From positions 496,001-560,000 of the forward strand of contig JAGTXK010000050.1 of assembly GCA_019096195.1 (NCBI GenBank): a stretch of 64,000 nucleotides of DNA, in the 5' to 3' direction. Positions within the stretch are counted from its first letter, which is position 1, and each line of letters begins with the position of its first letter. Made by a program: the position numbers and the translations under genes. Under the pieces are notes generated by a model. It worked only from the letters and a program-made list of their open reading frames with translations, did not search any database and had not been told where the DNA came from. Shown piece after piece: positions 22,752 through 34,164 of the stretch. Origin of the DNA: Boletus sp. NGJ. Its lineage: Eukaryota; Basidiomycota; Agaricomycetes; Boletales; Boletaceae.

Positions 22752-23138
22752 TTGATGTTTTCCCTCAGCCCCAGAGAGGAGCAACTGGAGAGGCAGAAGA
22801 AGAAGTGGAGGATGGAGACTGGCAAGGTAGGGCCTAGTGGCTCCAACACAGGCGAAGCAGTGGGGGTGCTACCAGAGCTAACGGAGATCCTTCAGGAGAT
22901 CCAGGATGCCCTGAGGTCCCAGAACAGGTGTTTGGAGTGGCAAAATGTGCTGCTAGAGCGTCTGGTTGATCTGAAGGCGGAGGAGGTGTATAGGAGTGAG
23001 AAGTCGGACTTGGAGGAAATAGGGGAAGGGGAAGAGGAAGAGGTGGAGAAGGAGTTGGTGTGGTTGGCCACAGAGGAAATTGAGGAGGGAAATGAGGAGA
23101 CGGAGGAGAATGAAGGAGAGGAGGAGGAAATAGTGTAG
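22752..23138 (+). CDS. Antisense ORF inside chromovirus G2, acidic coiled-coil protein
   Basis: An open 128-codon frame on the strand opposite to gag-pol, located between the chromodomain region and the 3' LTR. It starts with ATG and ends with TAG. The predicted protein has a basic N-terminus (REEQLERQKKKWRME), a leucine/glutamine heptad-like centre (LPELTEILQEIQDALRSQ, LLERLVDLKAEEVYR) likely to form a coiled coil, and a very acidic end. Acidic GAG/GAA-rich sequence can stay open by composition alone, but the heptad pattern and position argue for a real extra ORF. Antisense extra ORFs near the 3' LTR are known in some plant LTR elements; the function here is unknown. Confidence 0.5.
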   Translation: MMFSLSPREEQLERQKKKWRMETGKVGPSGSNTGEAVGVLPELTEILQEIQDALRSQNRCLEWQNVLLERLVDLKAEEVYRSEKSDLEEIGEGEEEEVEKELVWLATEEIEEGNEETEENEGEEEEIV

Positions 23139-26100
23139 TGTAGTATAGTCCTCTTTCTTTCTAAATATATTTTCTTGTCTGATCATGTGGAGTGAGGTCC
23201 AGGCTTCTCTGGATAGTAGGAGTGATAGTCCAAGATGAGTTTAGAGGCATGACCAAGCTCAGTGGCTAGCAACCAAGAAGTCTCTTCATCTGTCCCTTTG
23301 TAACCAGACCAATGGACAAGGTATAGGAGTTTGCAGTTCCAGCGACGTTGATCTATCTTGGGGAATCAAGGATTTCCAAAACTTCGCACTCTGGTTCTCC
23401 ATCTACTTCAACCGGAGGTGGCGGAGATTGTACCCGATTAGATATGATGTTGGGTATGGAAGGTTCTAGTTGAGAGACGTGGAAGACCAGGTGAATGGAC
23501 TTCATTGACTCAGGGAGTCAGAGGGTGAAGGAGTGGGAGCCTGCCTGAGTGATGATTGGGTAAGGCCCTAGGTTCTTCTTGGAGAGTTTCTTGGAGGGTC
23601 TAGTAGAGCGGAAGTACTTTGCTTTCATGAAAACCAGGTCACCAACTTTGAAGTCCAGTGCCAGAGATTGTCTAGTATCCGTAGGTCCTTGGCAATGCTT
23701 TTGGGCAGCAGCCATTTCTTCATGGAGGTAGTCATGGAGGGAATTGAGGTCAACAGAGTACTTGTGAGCCTTTGCAGAAGTGAGGTCATGCTCAGGGTGT
23801 ACTGTAATGTTGGGATGGTAGCCTTTGTTAGCAAAGAATGGAGAGACTCCAGTAGTAGCACTTGGAGCATTGTTGTTTGTGAACTCCATCAAAGGCGGGA
23901 GCTTGGACCAGTTATCTTGCTGGTAGTTGCAGTAAATGCAGAGGTACTGTTTCGAAAGTCTGGTTCATATGTTCTATCTGACTGTCTCCTTCTGGGTGAT
24001 AACCAGAGGTGAAGTGGAGGCACATATCGAGAGCTTTCCCAAGTGAGTGGAAGAAATGGGAGACAAACTCCGAGCCTTGATTGGAGGTGATATGGGAAGG
24101 AACTCTGTGCTTAGAAAAGACATGGAGTAGGAAGAGTTTTGCCAAGTCTAGGGAAGTTACCATATTGTAAGTTGGAATGAAGATGTACTGTTTGGAGAGT
24201 CGATCTACGATGACAAGGATAGTAGTATATCCAGAGGACGAGGAGAGTTGCTCAATGAAATCCATAGAGATGGAGTTCCATGGCTTTTCGGGGATGGGGA
24301 GTTGTTTCAACAGCCCATAGGGTTGGTGTCTTGGAACCTTTATGTGGGTGCAGGTGGTGCAGGAGGAGACATATTCTTTTATGAACGTCCTTATCCTTGG
24401 CCAAGTATATTCGCAGCATACAAGTTCCAATGTCTAATTTTGGCCGAAATGTCCAGAGAGGGGATGGTTGTGTTTGTACTGGAGGATTCGGAGTTGAAGG
24501 TCATTAGCATCAGGGACATGGATGTGTTTGTCAAGATAGAGGAAGCCATCTTCGTCGACTGACCAGCATGAGTCTGGATTGGGAGAGGACATGTGTAATT
24601 CAGCGAGTGGGTCAGAGAGGAGTGTGGATAGGATGTCACTATGGAGTTGCTCTATATCAAACAGGGTGCTAGCCTGGAGTACTAGAGCTGCAAGATAAGT
24701 AGCACAGAGGGAAGAAGCAAGCTATTCCTATGTAAAGATGGGGCAGAAATTGTGTGGATTGACACCAGCATAATCCTTATCCCCCTCTTTGGGATAGACA
24801 TCCCAGGGTCTAGTGAGGGCATCTGGCTTAGCACCAAGATGCCTGGGGCAGAAACAGATGATCATGTGGAATTGGGAGAGGAACTCCGACCACCGGGCTT
24901 GCCAGCAGGTCAGGAGTTTCAAGGTAGTGAAGTACTCAAGGTTCTTGTGGTCAGTGATGACATTGATCAGGGTACTGGAACCTTCAAGGTAATGATGCCA
25001 AGTCCGGAAGGACTCATGGATGGCGAGAAGCTCCTTATCATGTGTGTGATAGTTGAGCTCTGGAGCAGTGTGTGTGTGTGAAAAGAAAGTGACTGGCCAG
25101 ATTTCTTCATTTAGACAATGGATGGAATGAATTCCAGCAATAGCATAGTCGGAGGTGTCAGTTTCTATAATCATTGGAGCATCTGAAACCCAATGGGTAA
25201 GGATCAGAGTGGTAATGAAGGCGTCCTTCAATGTGTGGAAGACAGATTGACAGTCATCTCTGAAGAGCCAAGGAATACCTTTGCGGGTCAAGCGGGTCAG
25301 GGGAGTGATGATGTCGGAGTAGTTGGTGATAAAACACTGGTAGAAGTTGGCAAATCCAAGGAAGGATTGAATGTCCTTGACTTTCTGAGGTTCAGGCCAG
25401 TCTTGCACAGCCTGGACTTTGTCCGAAGACATGGTCAGGCTGGAAGGAGTGATGATGTAGCCAAGGTACTTGGTGGAATCTGTGGACCATTTGCATTTGT
25501 CGGCTTTTGTGTAAAGCCCATGTTTGTGGAGTCGCCAGAGGACCTCCTGGACATGTTCCTTGTGAGAGGTTTTGTCTGTGGAGAAGATAAGGATGTCGTC
25601 CAGGTAGACTATAACACAAATATCTAGAAGATCTGCAAAGACAGTGTTTACAAACTGTTGGAAAGCTGCAGGGGCATTGGTAAAGCCGAATGGCTTTACC
25701 AGCCACTCATATGAGCCATAGCACTTCCAGAAGGACATCGTCCATTCGTCTCCATCGGCAATGTGGATCAAATGGTGGGCATGCCAGAGATCAATCTTGA
25801 TGTATATTTTTGCGTGGCTCAGAGCATCTAGGAGGTTGGAGTTGTAGGGGAGTGGATAGCAGTCTTTCTTTGTGATCTTATTAAGTCCTTGGATGTCGAC
25901 GCAAAGGTGGAGTGAACTGTCCTTCTTGCAGACGAAGAGGACTGGGATGGTATGGGCGGAGGAAGAGGGACAGATAAAGCCCATGGCTAAGTGTTCATCG
26001 AGGAAAGTATGAAGGGAACCAAGTTCGGAGGTAGAGAGTGAATAAGTGGTTCCTAAGGAAGGAGAGGCTCCTTCCTCCAGAACAATTTTCAAGTCATGTT

Positions 26101-28290
26101 CCTGATGTGGAGCAAGCTGGGAGGCTTTGCTCTTACTGAAGACATCAGAGAAGTCATGGTATTCCAGCAGGACGCTGGAAAGGTCAACTGATTCTAGGAG
26201 AGTGGTGGAAACAGAGTGGAGTTCACTCTCCTGGAGATGGAGTTGCAAGCTAAATTGTACAGAACCCTTGAGGCAACAGGCTAGTGTGAATGCTGAGGCA
26301 CTAACGAGTGCAATGGGTGGAGCTTTGTAGTTGAAAAAATGTGGTGGATCAGGTGTGGTGCTAGCTGGAGGAATAAATTCCAGAGGCTGCGGAGGGGAGC
26401 TCGGGGTTGCTGGCATTTGCTGTTCAGGTGAACAGAACGTGATACTGTTTGTAACCCAATCAATCAATGGATTGTGGCAGGTGAGCCAGTTGTGTCCTAG
26501 AACAAGAGAACAGGTAGAATCCAGCGGAGTGACATAGAGAGTTGTCAGAGTGATGTCACCAGTCATGAAATGGACTGAGAGGTTGATGGCTCAGGTGATC
26601 ATAATGTTGGTAGTTCCATCAAAGAGACAGAGCTGAAGCAGAGGGATGGGATAGGTGGAAAGTTCATATTTATTAATGAATGAGTATCTATGAAGCAATC
26701 AAAGGAGCCAGAGTCTACAGGCATGGAAAACGGTAGAATGGTGTAGGAAACTAAGGAGACAGGGGGTATGAGGGATTTGGGGTTGGAAAGAGCGGACATG
26801 TTGAGGCGAATCTCCTTAGCTGCACATGTGGATTTAATGCAACCCCCAGTCTGTGCGGAGTCATGGAGATTGCAGATTATTTTTTTGCCTCTGAGGTGGA
26901 GACCTCCAGTTTGGTTTCCGGAGTTGTGGTCACAGCATGACCCTTGGATGCACTGGAGGTCAACTTCAGACAGTCCTTTGCCATGTGACCAGTTTGGCCA
27001 CAGAACATGCAGAGCTTGTTGTCAAACCTACACTTTCTCTCATCCGAGGTGAGCTTGCCATCTTTCCCTAATTTGGACAACAAGTCCAGCTTTGAATGGG
27101 CGGAGGTGGTAGCTCCTTTGCCTTTGGACTCCTTGGAGTCCTTGGCACTACTGGAGGGGCGCAGAGAGGATGATGTGGCAGGGGTGGATGGTTTTGGAGT
27201 GAAGGATGGAGTCGACACTTTAGTCTGCCTGCTGACTTCCGACTTGCACTCTCAATAGCATGTGTCAATAGCATGTGCAAGGCTTCAGAGTTCGGAGAGC
27301 ATTGGGGATTTCCCAATCCATGATATCTCATCCTTGATGCGGTCTAGCAGACCATTGTAGAAGTGGTGTTGGAGGGCACCTTCTCTATAACTGTGGACTT
27401 GTGAAGTGATCCGGTTGAGCTCGACCACATACTTGTTGATGTGTTGAGTATTCTTCATTGACAAGTGGTTGAGCTGGTGCTCTGCATCTCCAACAGGGTC
27501 ATGCAGACTGAAGTTGGTCTGGAATTCTAGGACAAACTCCTTGAAATCGTCCATCCAGAGTGGATGGAAAGTGGGATCTTCCATCTGGAGGAGGTCCAGT
27601 TTGAACCACTCCAGAGCCATGCCCTTTAGGTAGGACTGTGCAAAGGTAACTTTGGCATGTCCATCCTGAAAGCCTTTGGGCAGTCTTGGAAGTTGAGTTC
27701 GCACTGAACTAGAAAGACCTGGAGTTTGTAGGGTTCAATCCCGTCAAACTGGTCTGGTTCCTGGATCTTAGTGCATGCGGTGTGGTCAGAGAGACAATGC
27801 ATGGAGCGAGCGAGGACTTTGATGGCATCGGCAAGAAGTGTGAGAGTGTCTTGTCGGACGTGCTTGCTGTCAGAGTCAGAGGGAACATTGTCATTGGAGA
27901 AGTCAGAATCATCATTTAATAGGTCATCTCCAGGGACATCCAGAATGTCATCATTTGGGAAGAGGGCAGCCTGCACTCTTTGACTTGAGTGCCAGCTTGA
28001 GAGTGGGCAGGTGGTGGAGTCATCGTTGATAGGTACCTTGACGATGTGTGCTCCTGGAGTAGGGGACTCCAGGAGAGGTTGTGATTGTGAGGTGGAGGTG
28101 GGGGTTCATTGAGCAGAGAAGCTTTAGAACTGGTCGACAAGTTCTGGGCCTCGCCAACTGCCACCGAATGTGCTCAACGGGTTGTAATGTGGGAATGCAG
28201 AGGGGTTTATGCCAATGGTGCGAGTCTGGGATCTAGTGGTGTGTGTAGCCATAATGTGAGACTCATTTGCAAGTGGGAGTTTGAATATAC

Positions 28291-28336
28291 TGTTAAGAAT
28301 GAGAACTCCAAAGTACCAGAGTTGACTGAGGGTATC
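28291..28336 (-). repeat. 46 bp partial duplicate of the LTR end beside the 5' LTR of G2
   Basis: Starts tgttaagaatgagaactcc and runs to the true LTR edge at 28337. It matches the terminus of the 3' LTR at 22074 better than that of the 5' LTR it touches. The usual primer-binding site position just inside the 5' LTR is therefore occupied by LTR-like sequence. Confidence 0.75.
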
Positions 28337-28904
28337 TGTTAAGAACGGACAACTCTGATGCAACTCCGAAGGACCAGAGTTACTTGAGGGTGTTGGGACT
28401 TGGCTTCACCTTACATGGTGTGCCCTTGCTCAAGTCTGATGTCCCAGATTCCAAGGACATAGGAAGATTAGAGGTATGGACTTGATGTGGTCAAACATCA
28501 AGCTGAGAAGAGGTCAGAGTGAGTCATCAAGACTCTGATGGAGGACAGGAGTGATGTTCAGAGTTGATATTCGAACTGAGTCTACAGAAGCTGTATTGAG
28601 GGTTTATATAGGATTGGAATGAAGGTATTAGTAATGGAGTTTGTAAAATATGATGAGTAATGGAACAGAGTTAGTACCTCACCAGAGCAGTGCTTTTAAG
28701 CGATACAATACTGGATCAGAGGTATGAATAGAGCAGGACTAGGATGGATGAGGAAGCATAGGTATATATGAATGAAGAGATGAGATTACTATAATGTAGA
28801 ACATACAAGTCTGAGGGCATAGAAGCATGTTCCGAGAGAGAACACGCCAGAGTTGTGGGTGGAAGTCCAGAGTTTGACTTGTTGGATTTATACGGGATAT
28901 GACA
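28337..28904 (-). repeat. 5' LTR of chromovirus G2
   Basis: 568 bp, begins TGTTAAGAACGGACAACTC and ends GGGATATGACA on the plus strand. It is followed by the target duplication CTGCT. Confidence 0.92.
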
Positions 28905-29300
28905 CTGCTCCTTTGTCCAGAGATTTCATGCTGACATATGTGGCACCTGTGACATGTGAGACAAGGGGCGCCACATTAATCCTAGGACTTGGAATCAATA
29001 ATACTAATGTACATAGCAAGTGCCACTTATCAGAGGTTGAATACACTGCCCAGACGCCTGTGTGTAACCACATAATATGTTCCTGGTCTTCTCTCATGGG
29101 GGAAAACAAATGAAAAATTATCATAGCTGAGGGCATGGTGGTGGTTGGGGATGCGGATATTACTAGGGACTGTGGTGACAGTAGAAAGTCTGGACAATGG
29201 CGCAGCTTGGAAGCCAAGAGGGATTTGGCTACCTAGTAACACCTTGAGTTATGTGCTACTGTCAGTAGTAGCAAGGGACCTACCTTCACAGCGAATTCAG
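28905..29300 (-). pseudogene. Hypothetical gene, upstream part, split by element G2
   Basis: The minus-strand frame at 29217-28888 contains PSAMIIFHLFSPMRED, HIMWLHTGVWAVYSTSDKWHL and VSHVTGATYVSMKSLDKGA. It runs into the target duplication CTGCT, beyond which the gene continues at 22073. The start near 29242 is uncertain. The pattern of strands and short hydrophobic stretches suggests a small globular protein; no known domain was recognised. Confidence 0.4.
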
Positions 29301-29880
29301 TGTCCTTCTGCCTCACCATATAGATGGTAGGCATGGCTGCATATGGTCCTGCACAGATGATTGGCATCTCCCATTGATATGTTCAACTTTGACAGCATAT
29401 TGCACCATTCTATGCAAGGTGAATATCATGGCAATAAGTCAAGTGGCTGAATATCACTTATGGGTTAATTCCGTGATGGGCAGACCAGGTTCAGGTTGGT
29501 TTTCACCTTTGCTGTTGATGGGCTAGAGAAGTGGATTGGATGGGTTGGATGACATGAGGGAAGGGAGAAGGTTGAATTAGGAGGTGTGATATGAAAAAGT
29601 AAAATTATATATGAACTGTGATTGTGCTTCATGTGACAGGGCATGGGATGCGGGAAATGGCACATCATGTTAAGAAGGTGAGGGCCACTGAGCATTCTGA
29701 AAATCTGTTCTATCCAGCAAGTTTCTCTTCCATCTGGCATATTTCATTCCTGTCCATTGCATCACTTGTCTTTTGGCACATTTCTCTCTTAGCTAACGTG
29801 TTTGTCTCCCAGCTGACATATTTCTGGGCATTGAGTACCATAACTGAAAAAAGGCCATCATTATTCATATGCATATGATT
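29301..29880. other. About 580 bp without an assignable gene
   Basis: Holds AT-rich, CT-rich sequence and short ORFs on both strands (29465-29740 minus, 29618-29878 plus) without recognisable motifs. It may be the promoter region of the hypothetical gene that follows. Confidence 0.35.
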
Positions 29881-29908
29881 TGTGACTTACCACTTTGCAA
29901 TCATACAG

Positions 29909-31433
29909 ATGCCTCTGACCTCATGGGTGTTTACTAAACAGAAAGCTTTCCTGCAAGAATTTTACACCAAGTTTGTGCAATGTCAGGTGAAGCACAACTA
30001 CAGTGGCTTCTGGCAGCCATTTTATGAGAGTTGGTTTGCAAAGTTCTCCAAGTGTACCATTGTATTTCCTGACATTGATGGTGATGCTGTCCTCATGGAG
30101 GACCAGAAGACCATGGTAGAGAAAGCAGTTGATGCTAGGAAGGATGTGAGTACTACAAAGCATGTTTGAGTTTGTCTACTTGAAACCTGATGCAGCAGCT
30201 GCATAATAAGCAATAGTAAGTTAGAACAAAACAGGTGTTCAAAGAGACTTATATGGCTGGAAAGTTACATCAATCAAGTAGTTCTGATGCTTGCGCAATT
30301 CATGACTGGGATGCAGGAAGTGACTGGCTGGTCCTTTACTGTCTTAATGGGTGGGCCCACACCTCAGAATGGAGGGAAGGTTGAGGCTTGTAGTCTGCAT
30401 GTCAGTGTTACAGATCTGGGTAGTACATTCAATCAGGCTTACCAAGATTTTAACAATGGTATCATGCAGCCATACAAGAAGTTTCTTGACCATGTACCCG
30501 GTAAGTGGCTTATACTGTGTGGGAGCATTGCTGGCAACTGAACTTCTGCCCTGTAAAGTGTTGTCGATAGTAGGAAAAACTCAGGAACCAACTGCAGTAA
30601 CTCTGGAATTGGGCTTTGAATCAGGGCCACTAGCCAAGCCTAATCTTGATGCAGTGACCCCACAACATGAGGTTGAATTAGAGCTGGCATCCTCTAATAT
30701 GTCAAAAGGTGCCCCTTTGATGACCTCTGCTCTGCCACCAAGGTTGGAACTACACCAGTGGTCCCAGTCAGATTTGGCTGCACTCCCTCCCTTGAATCTG
30801 GACCCTCTGGAAATTGCTGCTAACCTAGACCAATTCACATTTGACTTCAGCCCTCAGACCACAATCGATCACCTTGATGACTTTCTGACCAAATATGCAT
30901 CTGAATCTCAATCACACCCATTGACCCAGCCAGACCTGTCCACCTTGCTGTATCAAATGCCTCAGAAAAATAGCCCTCCCTGAGTGGATCCATCCCTTTC
31001 ACCAACCCCACCTGAGACAATCAAATCCATGCTGATTAAAATAGCCTCATAAGGGCTAAGTGGTGGTGATATGGGCTCATCTGGCATGGGCTTGTCTGAC
31101 ATGGAGTTCTCCTCAGTGCAAACAACTCCGCAAGAGTCAAGCAATGCTGATATGGGCTCATCATCAATGCAACCTCCTCCAATTGACCTGCCACACCCCA
31201 CACCACCAGTGGTTTCTCCTTCCATAGGGTGAAATGAGAAATGCACCCGGCAGCCATCAAAGCGGAACCAGGTGGCGAATTCAATTGGTGCAGATGCTGG
31301 CGCTCCCAGTAAATGCTTGGCTGTGAGTGGTGCTGTCAAAATTGGTGGGGCCAAGTACATATCAGGTTGTAAACACCCAGCTGTAACTAACATGTAGTCT
31401 AGGAAACGGAAGACAAATTAGGTGACTTGCCCT
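29909..31433 (+). pseudogene. Hypothetical protein, W/F-rich N-terminal family, copy 2, multi-exon
   Basis: Exon 1 begins at ATG 29909 or nearby: PLTSWVFTKQKAFLQEFY, FWQPFYESWFAKFSK, IVFPDIDGDA. It ends at a GTGAGT donor at about 30146. A middle exon (about 30290-30500) reads MTGMQEVTGWSFTVLMGGP, NGGKVEACSLHVSVTDLG and FNQAYQDFNNGIMQPYKKF, and ends at a GTAAGT donor at 30501. The last exon (about 30570-31433) is Ser/Pro/Leu-rich, with short repeats (GDMGSS, ADMGSS). It ends in a conserved-looking segment (NQVANSIGADAGAPSK, KIGGAKYISGCKHPAVTN) and a basic tail SRKRKTN that could be a nuclear localisation signal. Four in-frame stops make it a pseudogene. This is a recurrent mushroom family to my recollection; its role is unknown. 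Confidence 0.5.
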
Positions 31434-31557
31434 CCATATTTTTTGCACACATTGTGAAAAATCAGACAAGTGATACATCTGTAGCTAGCCTATCTCAACT
31501 TGTAGAATAAAATTAAGTTTGAGCTAGTGAGATTACAGAGAGTCATGACAAATGATA

Positions 31558-33157
31558 CAGTGGCTCAAAAGTGTCCCAATGTTTGGCTATTTTGCAAAGA
31601 CTTGACATTTGCAAAAGAACCAAAAGGTATTAGCCCTAACCCTTGCTGGGCCATTGATAGCCCTAATCCTTGCCCTGAAGATGAGCCCTTAGTCATGTGA
31701 GTTGGTTGTCATGGTACTGAGTTATAGCCATATTAAAAGGATATGTCATTGGGACACTTATTTGACCCTGATATTATCAACTATCATTTAGTAAATAACA
31801 TAAGGTTCTGATGGATGCTGTGCTTCAACCCTGTCTGATTATGTCACTTACATAACTCCAAATGGAATAAAGAGCAGAGATACCATTCAGCCAACCCTAC
31901 TTCATTATGAAATCCACTCCCTCCCCTGCTAGAGCCAATATTCTTTTTCTCTCTGAATCTGGCCTTTCTACTAGGCAAATATCATTCCAAACTGGTCTGG
32001 GGAAGTCTACTGTGGCCAGGGTTATCAAGGAGATCCGCCCAGGCAAGGAAAACATCAAATTAGGATGTCCTTCTAAACTTTCTCCTACTGATAAAAGGAG
32101 AATTGTCTCTGGTATTACCTCTGGCAAAGTTGAAAATGCTGTCTCAGGCTACCCATCTCATCAATTCTGCTCTCTCTTCTCCTGTCTCTGCTCAAACTGT
32201 TAGGAATGTTCTCAAGTCTGCATCTCTCAAGGCTGTAGTCAAGAAAAAGAAGCCACTCTTGTCTGTGAAGCATAGGCAACATAGGCTAGCCTTTGCTCTC
32301 AAGCACCAACATTGGACTGTGGAGGACTGGACTAGGGTTATATGGTCAGATGAAACCAAGATCAACAGGATTGGGTCAGATGGAAGGAAGTATGTATGGA
32401 AATTGGCAGGAAAGTCTTTGCAAGACAAGGAAGTTCAGGGAACAGTAAAGTTTGGAGGAGGTTCCTTGATGGTTTGGGGATGCATGAGTTGGAGTGGAGT
32501 GGGGATTCTTGCAGAGGTTGAAGGGAGGATGAATGCTGAGCAGTATGTCTCCATTTTGGAGGATAATCTGCTTCCTTCCATGGAAAATTCTGGAATTCCT
32601 GAAGAGAGCATTATCTTTCAACAAGATAATGACCCCAAGCACACCTCTAAAAGAGCCAAGGAGTGGCTGGAATCTCAAGGGATCAGGCTTCTTGACTGGC
32701 CAGCACAATCTCCAGACCTTAATCCCATTGAACATCTCTGGCAAATCCTCAAAAAAAAAACTCAATAGCTATACAACACCACCAAAAGGAGTATGGGAGC
32801 TTTGGGAGAGAATTGAAGTGGAGTGGGGGAAGATAGAGGTTGAGGAGTGTCAAGGATTGATAGAGAGTATGCCTAGAAGACTAGAGGCAGTGATAAAAGC
32901 AAAGGGAGGGCATACAAAGTACTAAATTGAAGAATAGAAATGTTGCTCAAAAAAGTGTCCCAATGACATGTCACTTTAAGATGGCTATAGCTCGGTGCCA
33001 TGACAACCACATCACATGGCTAAGGGCTCATCTTCAGGGCAAGGATTAGGGCTATCAATGGCCCAGCAAGGGGTAGGGCTACATACGTTTTGGTTCTTTT
33101 GCAAATGTCAAGTCTTTGCAAAATAGCCAAACATTGGGACACTTTTTTGAGCCACTG
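31558..33157 (+). mobile_element. Tc1-like (DD34E) DNA transposon, nearly intact
   Basis: A 1600 bp element with TA target duplications (31556-31557 and 33158-33159) and long terminal inverted repeats of about 210 bp, outer ends CAGTGGCTCAAAA. Each inverted repeat has the motif GTGTCCCAATG at its outer end and its reverse complement near its inner end. It encodes one transposase (separate entry). It sits inside the palindrome array copy 2, at a spot reading atgatacatcac before insertion. The two long ends are nearly identical by eye, implying a relatively recent insertion. Confidence 0.93.
31907..32925 (+). pseudogene. Tc1-like transposase, two frameshifts
   Basis: Starts at ATG 31907. The N-terminal helix-turn-helix pair includes SESGLSTRQISFQTGLGKST and a GCPSKLSPTDKRRI linker (GRPS-like). 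The catalytic region has VIWSDETKIN (first D), GGSLMVWGCMSW, FQQDNDPKHTSKRAKEWL (second D) and PDLNPIEHLW (E). There are 34 residues between the last D and E, the Tc1 signature. Length over all pieces is about 340 codons, normal for the family. Two frame changes break it: one at about 32135-32150 after GKVENA, and one at the run of ten A at about 32751-32760, after which the frame ends RRLEAVIKAKGGHTKY at 32925. The homopolymer break could be a sequencing error. All three catalytic residues are present. Confidence 0.93.
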
Positions 33158-34164
33158 TACATCACATGGATGTCACAAGAAGGCAGGGAACCTGAAAGCA
33201 CTGATGCAGTGATATATTGTCAGTCAGGTTGGATGGATGGAATTTACTTACTTAATATGTGATATATCATCTGGCTCGGGCTGAATGAATGGGTGAGGAA
33301 TGACACAATGATGTATCAATTGTATGTCGAGGGTAGTAAGGATAGTGAGTGATATACTAGTTAGGTTGGGTGGAATGAATTTACTTACTTAATATGTAAT
33401 ATATCACCTGGCTTGGACAGATGAGGAAATGGGTGAGTAACAACACAGTGATGTATCAGTCAGTGTTGAGGGAAGCAGGGGATATATCAGTCAGGTTGGG
33501 TGGAAGGAATTTACTTACTCAACATGTGATATATTAGCTGGCCTGGGCCGAATAAATAGGTGAGTAATGACACAGTGATGTATCAATTGAATGTGGAGGG
33601 GAGTAGGGATAGTGAGTGATATATCAGTTGGGTTGGGTGGAATGAATTTATTTACTCAATATGTGAGATATCACCTGGCTTGGGCAGATAAGCAAATGGG
33701 CGAGTAACAACACAGTGATGTATCAGTCAGTGTTGAGGAACACAGGGGATAGTAGCTGATATATCAGTCGTATCAGTCGGGTTGAGTGGAAGTGAACATA
33801 CTCACTCGCCATGTGATATATCAGCTGGATTGGGAGGCCGACTCAGAGTGAGCCTGGGAGCAACAATGTGATGATATATCAATTAGATTGCAGAGAAAGA
33901 ATGTACTCACTCAGTTGTGATATATCACCTAGATTTGGTGGCCGAATGAATGCACAAGCAACTTGGACAACAAAGTGATATATCAGTCAGATCATTAAGG
34001 GGAGTAAGGATGGTGGGGGAGTGATGCATCACTCAGATTGTGTAGAAGGAACATATACTCTCAGTATGTAATATATCACTTAGATCTGGTAGCTAAGTGG
34101 CGAGTGACAATGCAGTGATATATTAGTTGAATTATTGAAGGGAGTAGAGTTAGTGGAGGGGTAA

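Larger units (their letters stand above)
22074..28904 (-). mobile_element. Ty3/gypsy chromovirus, family G2, with both LTRs
   Basis: Old LTR retrotransposon in minus orientation, 6831 bp, flanked by an exact 5 bp target duplication CTGCT (22069-22073 and 28905-28909). Parts in coding order: 5' LTR 28337-28904; Gag about 27980-27290; CCHC knuckle near 27010 (CMFCGQTGHMAKDC); protease, reverse transcriptase with YLDD and RNase H about 26570-24730; integrase about 24650-23900; integrase C-terminal region about 23890-23520; chromodomain about 23410-23210; a purine tract (aagaggggaatac on the minus strand) next to the 3' LTR; and 3' LTR 22074-22640. The copy is broken, with roughly half a dozen breaks. 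LTRs differ by about 8-10 % in the part compared by eye, so it is not recent. It lies inside a hypothetical host gene. Confidence 0.93.

Noticed and set aside
22752-23138. Dismissing the acidic antisense ORF as only GAG-repeat noise
   Set aside because: Kept as a finding instead: it has an ATG, heptad spacing and a defined position in the element, though composition bias remains the main alternative.
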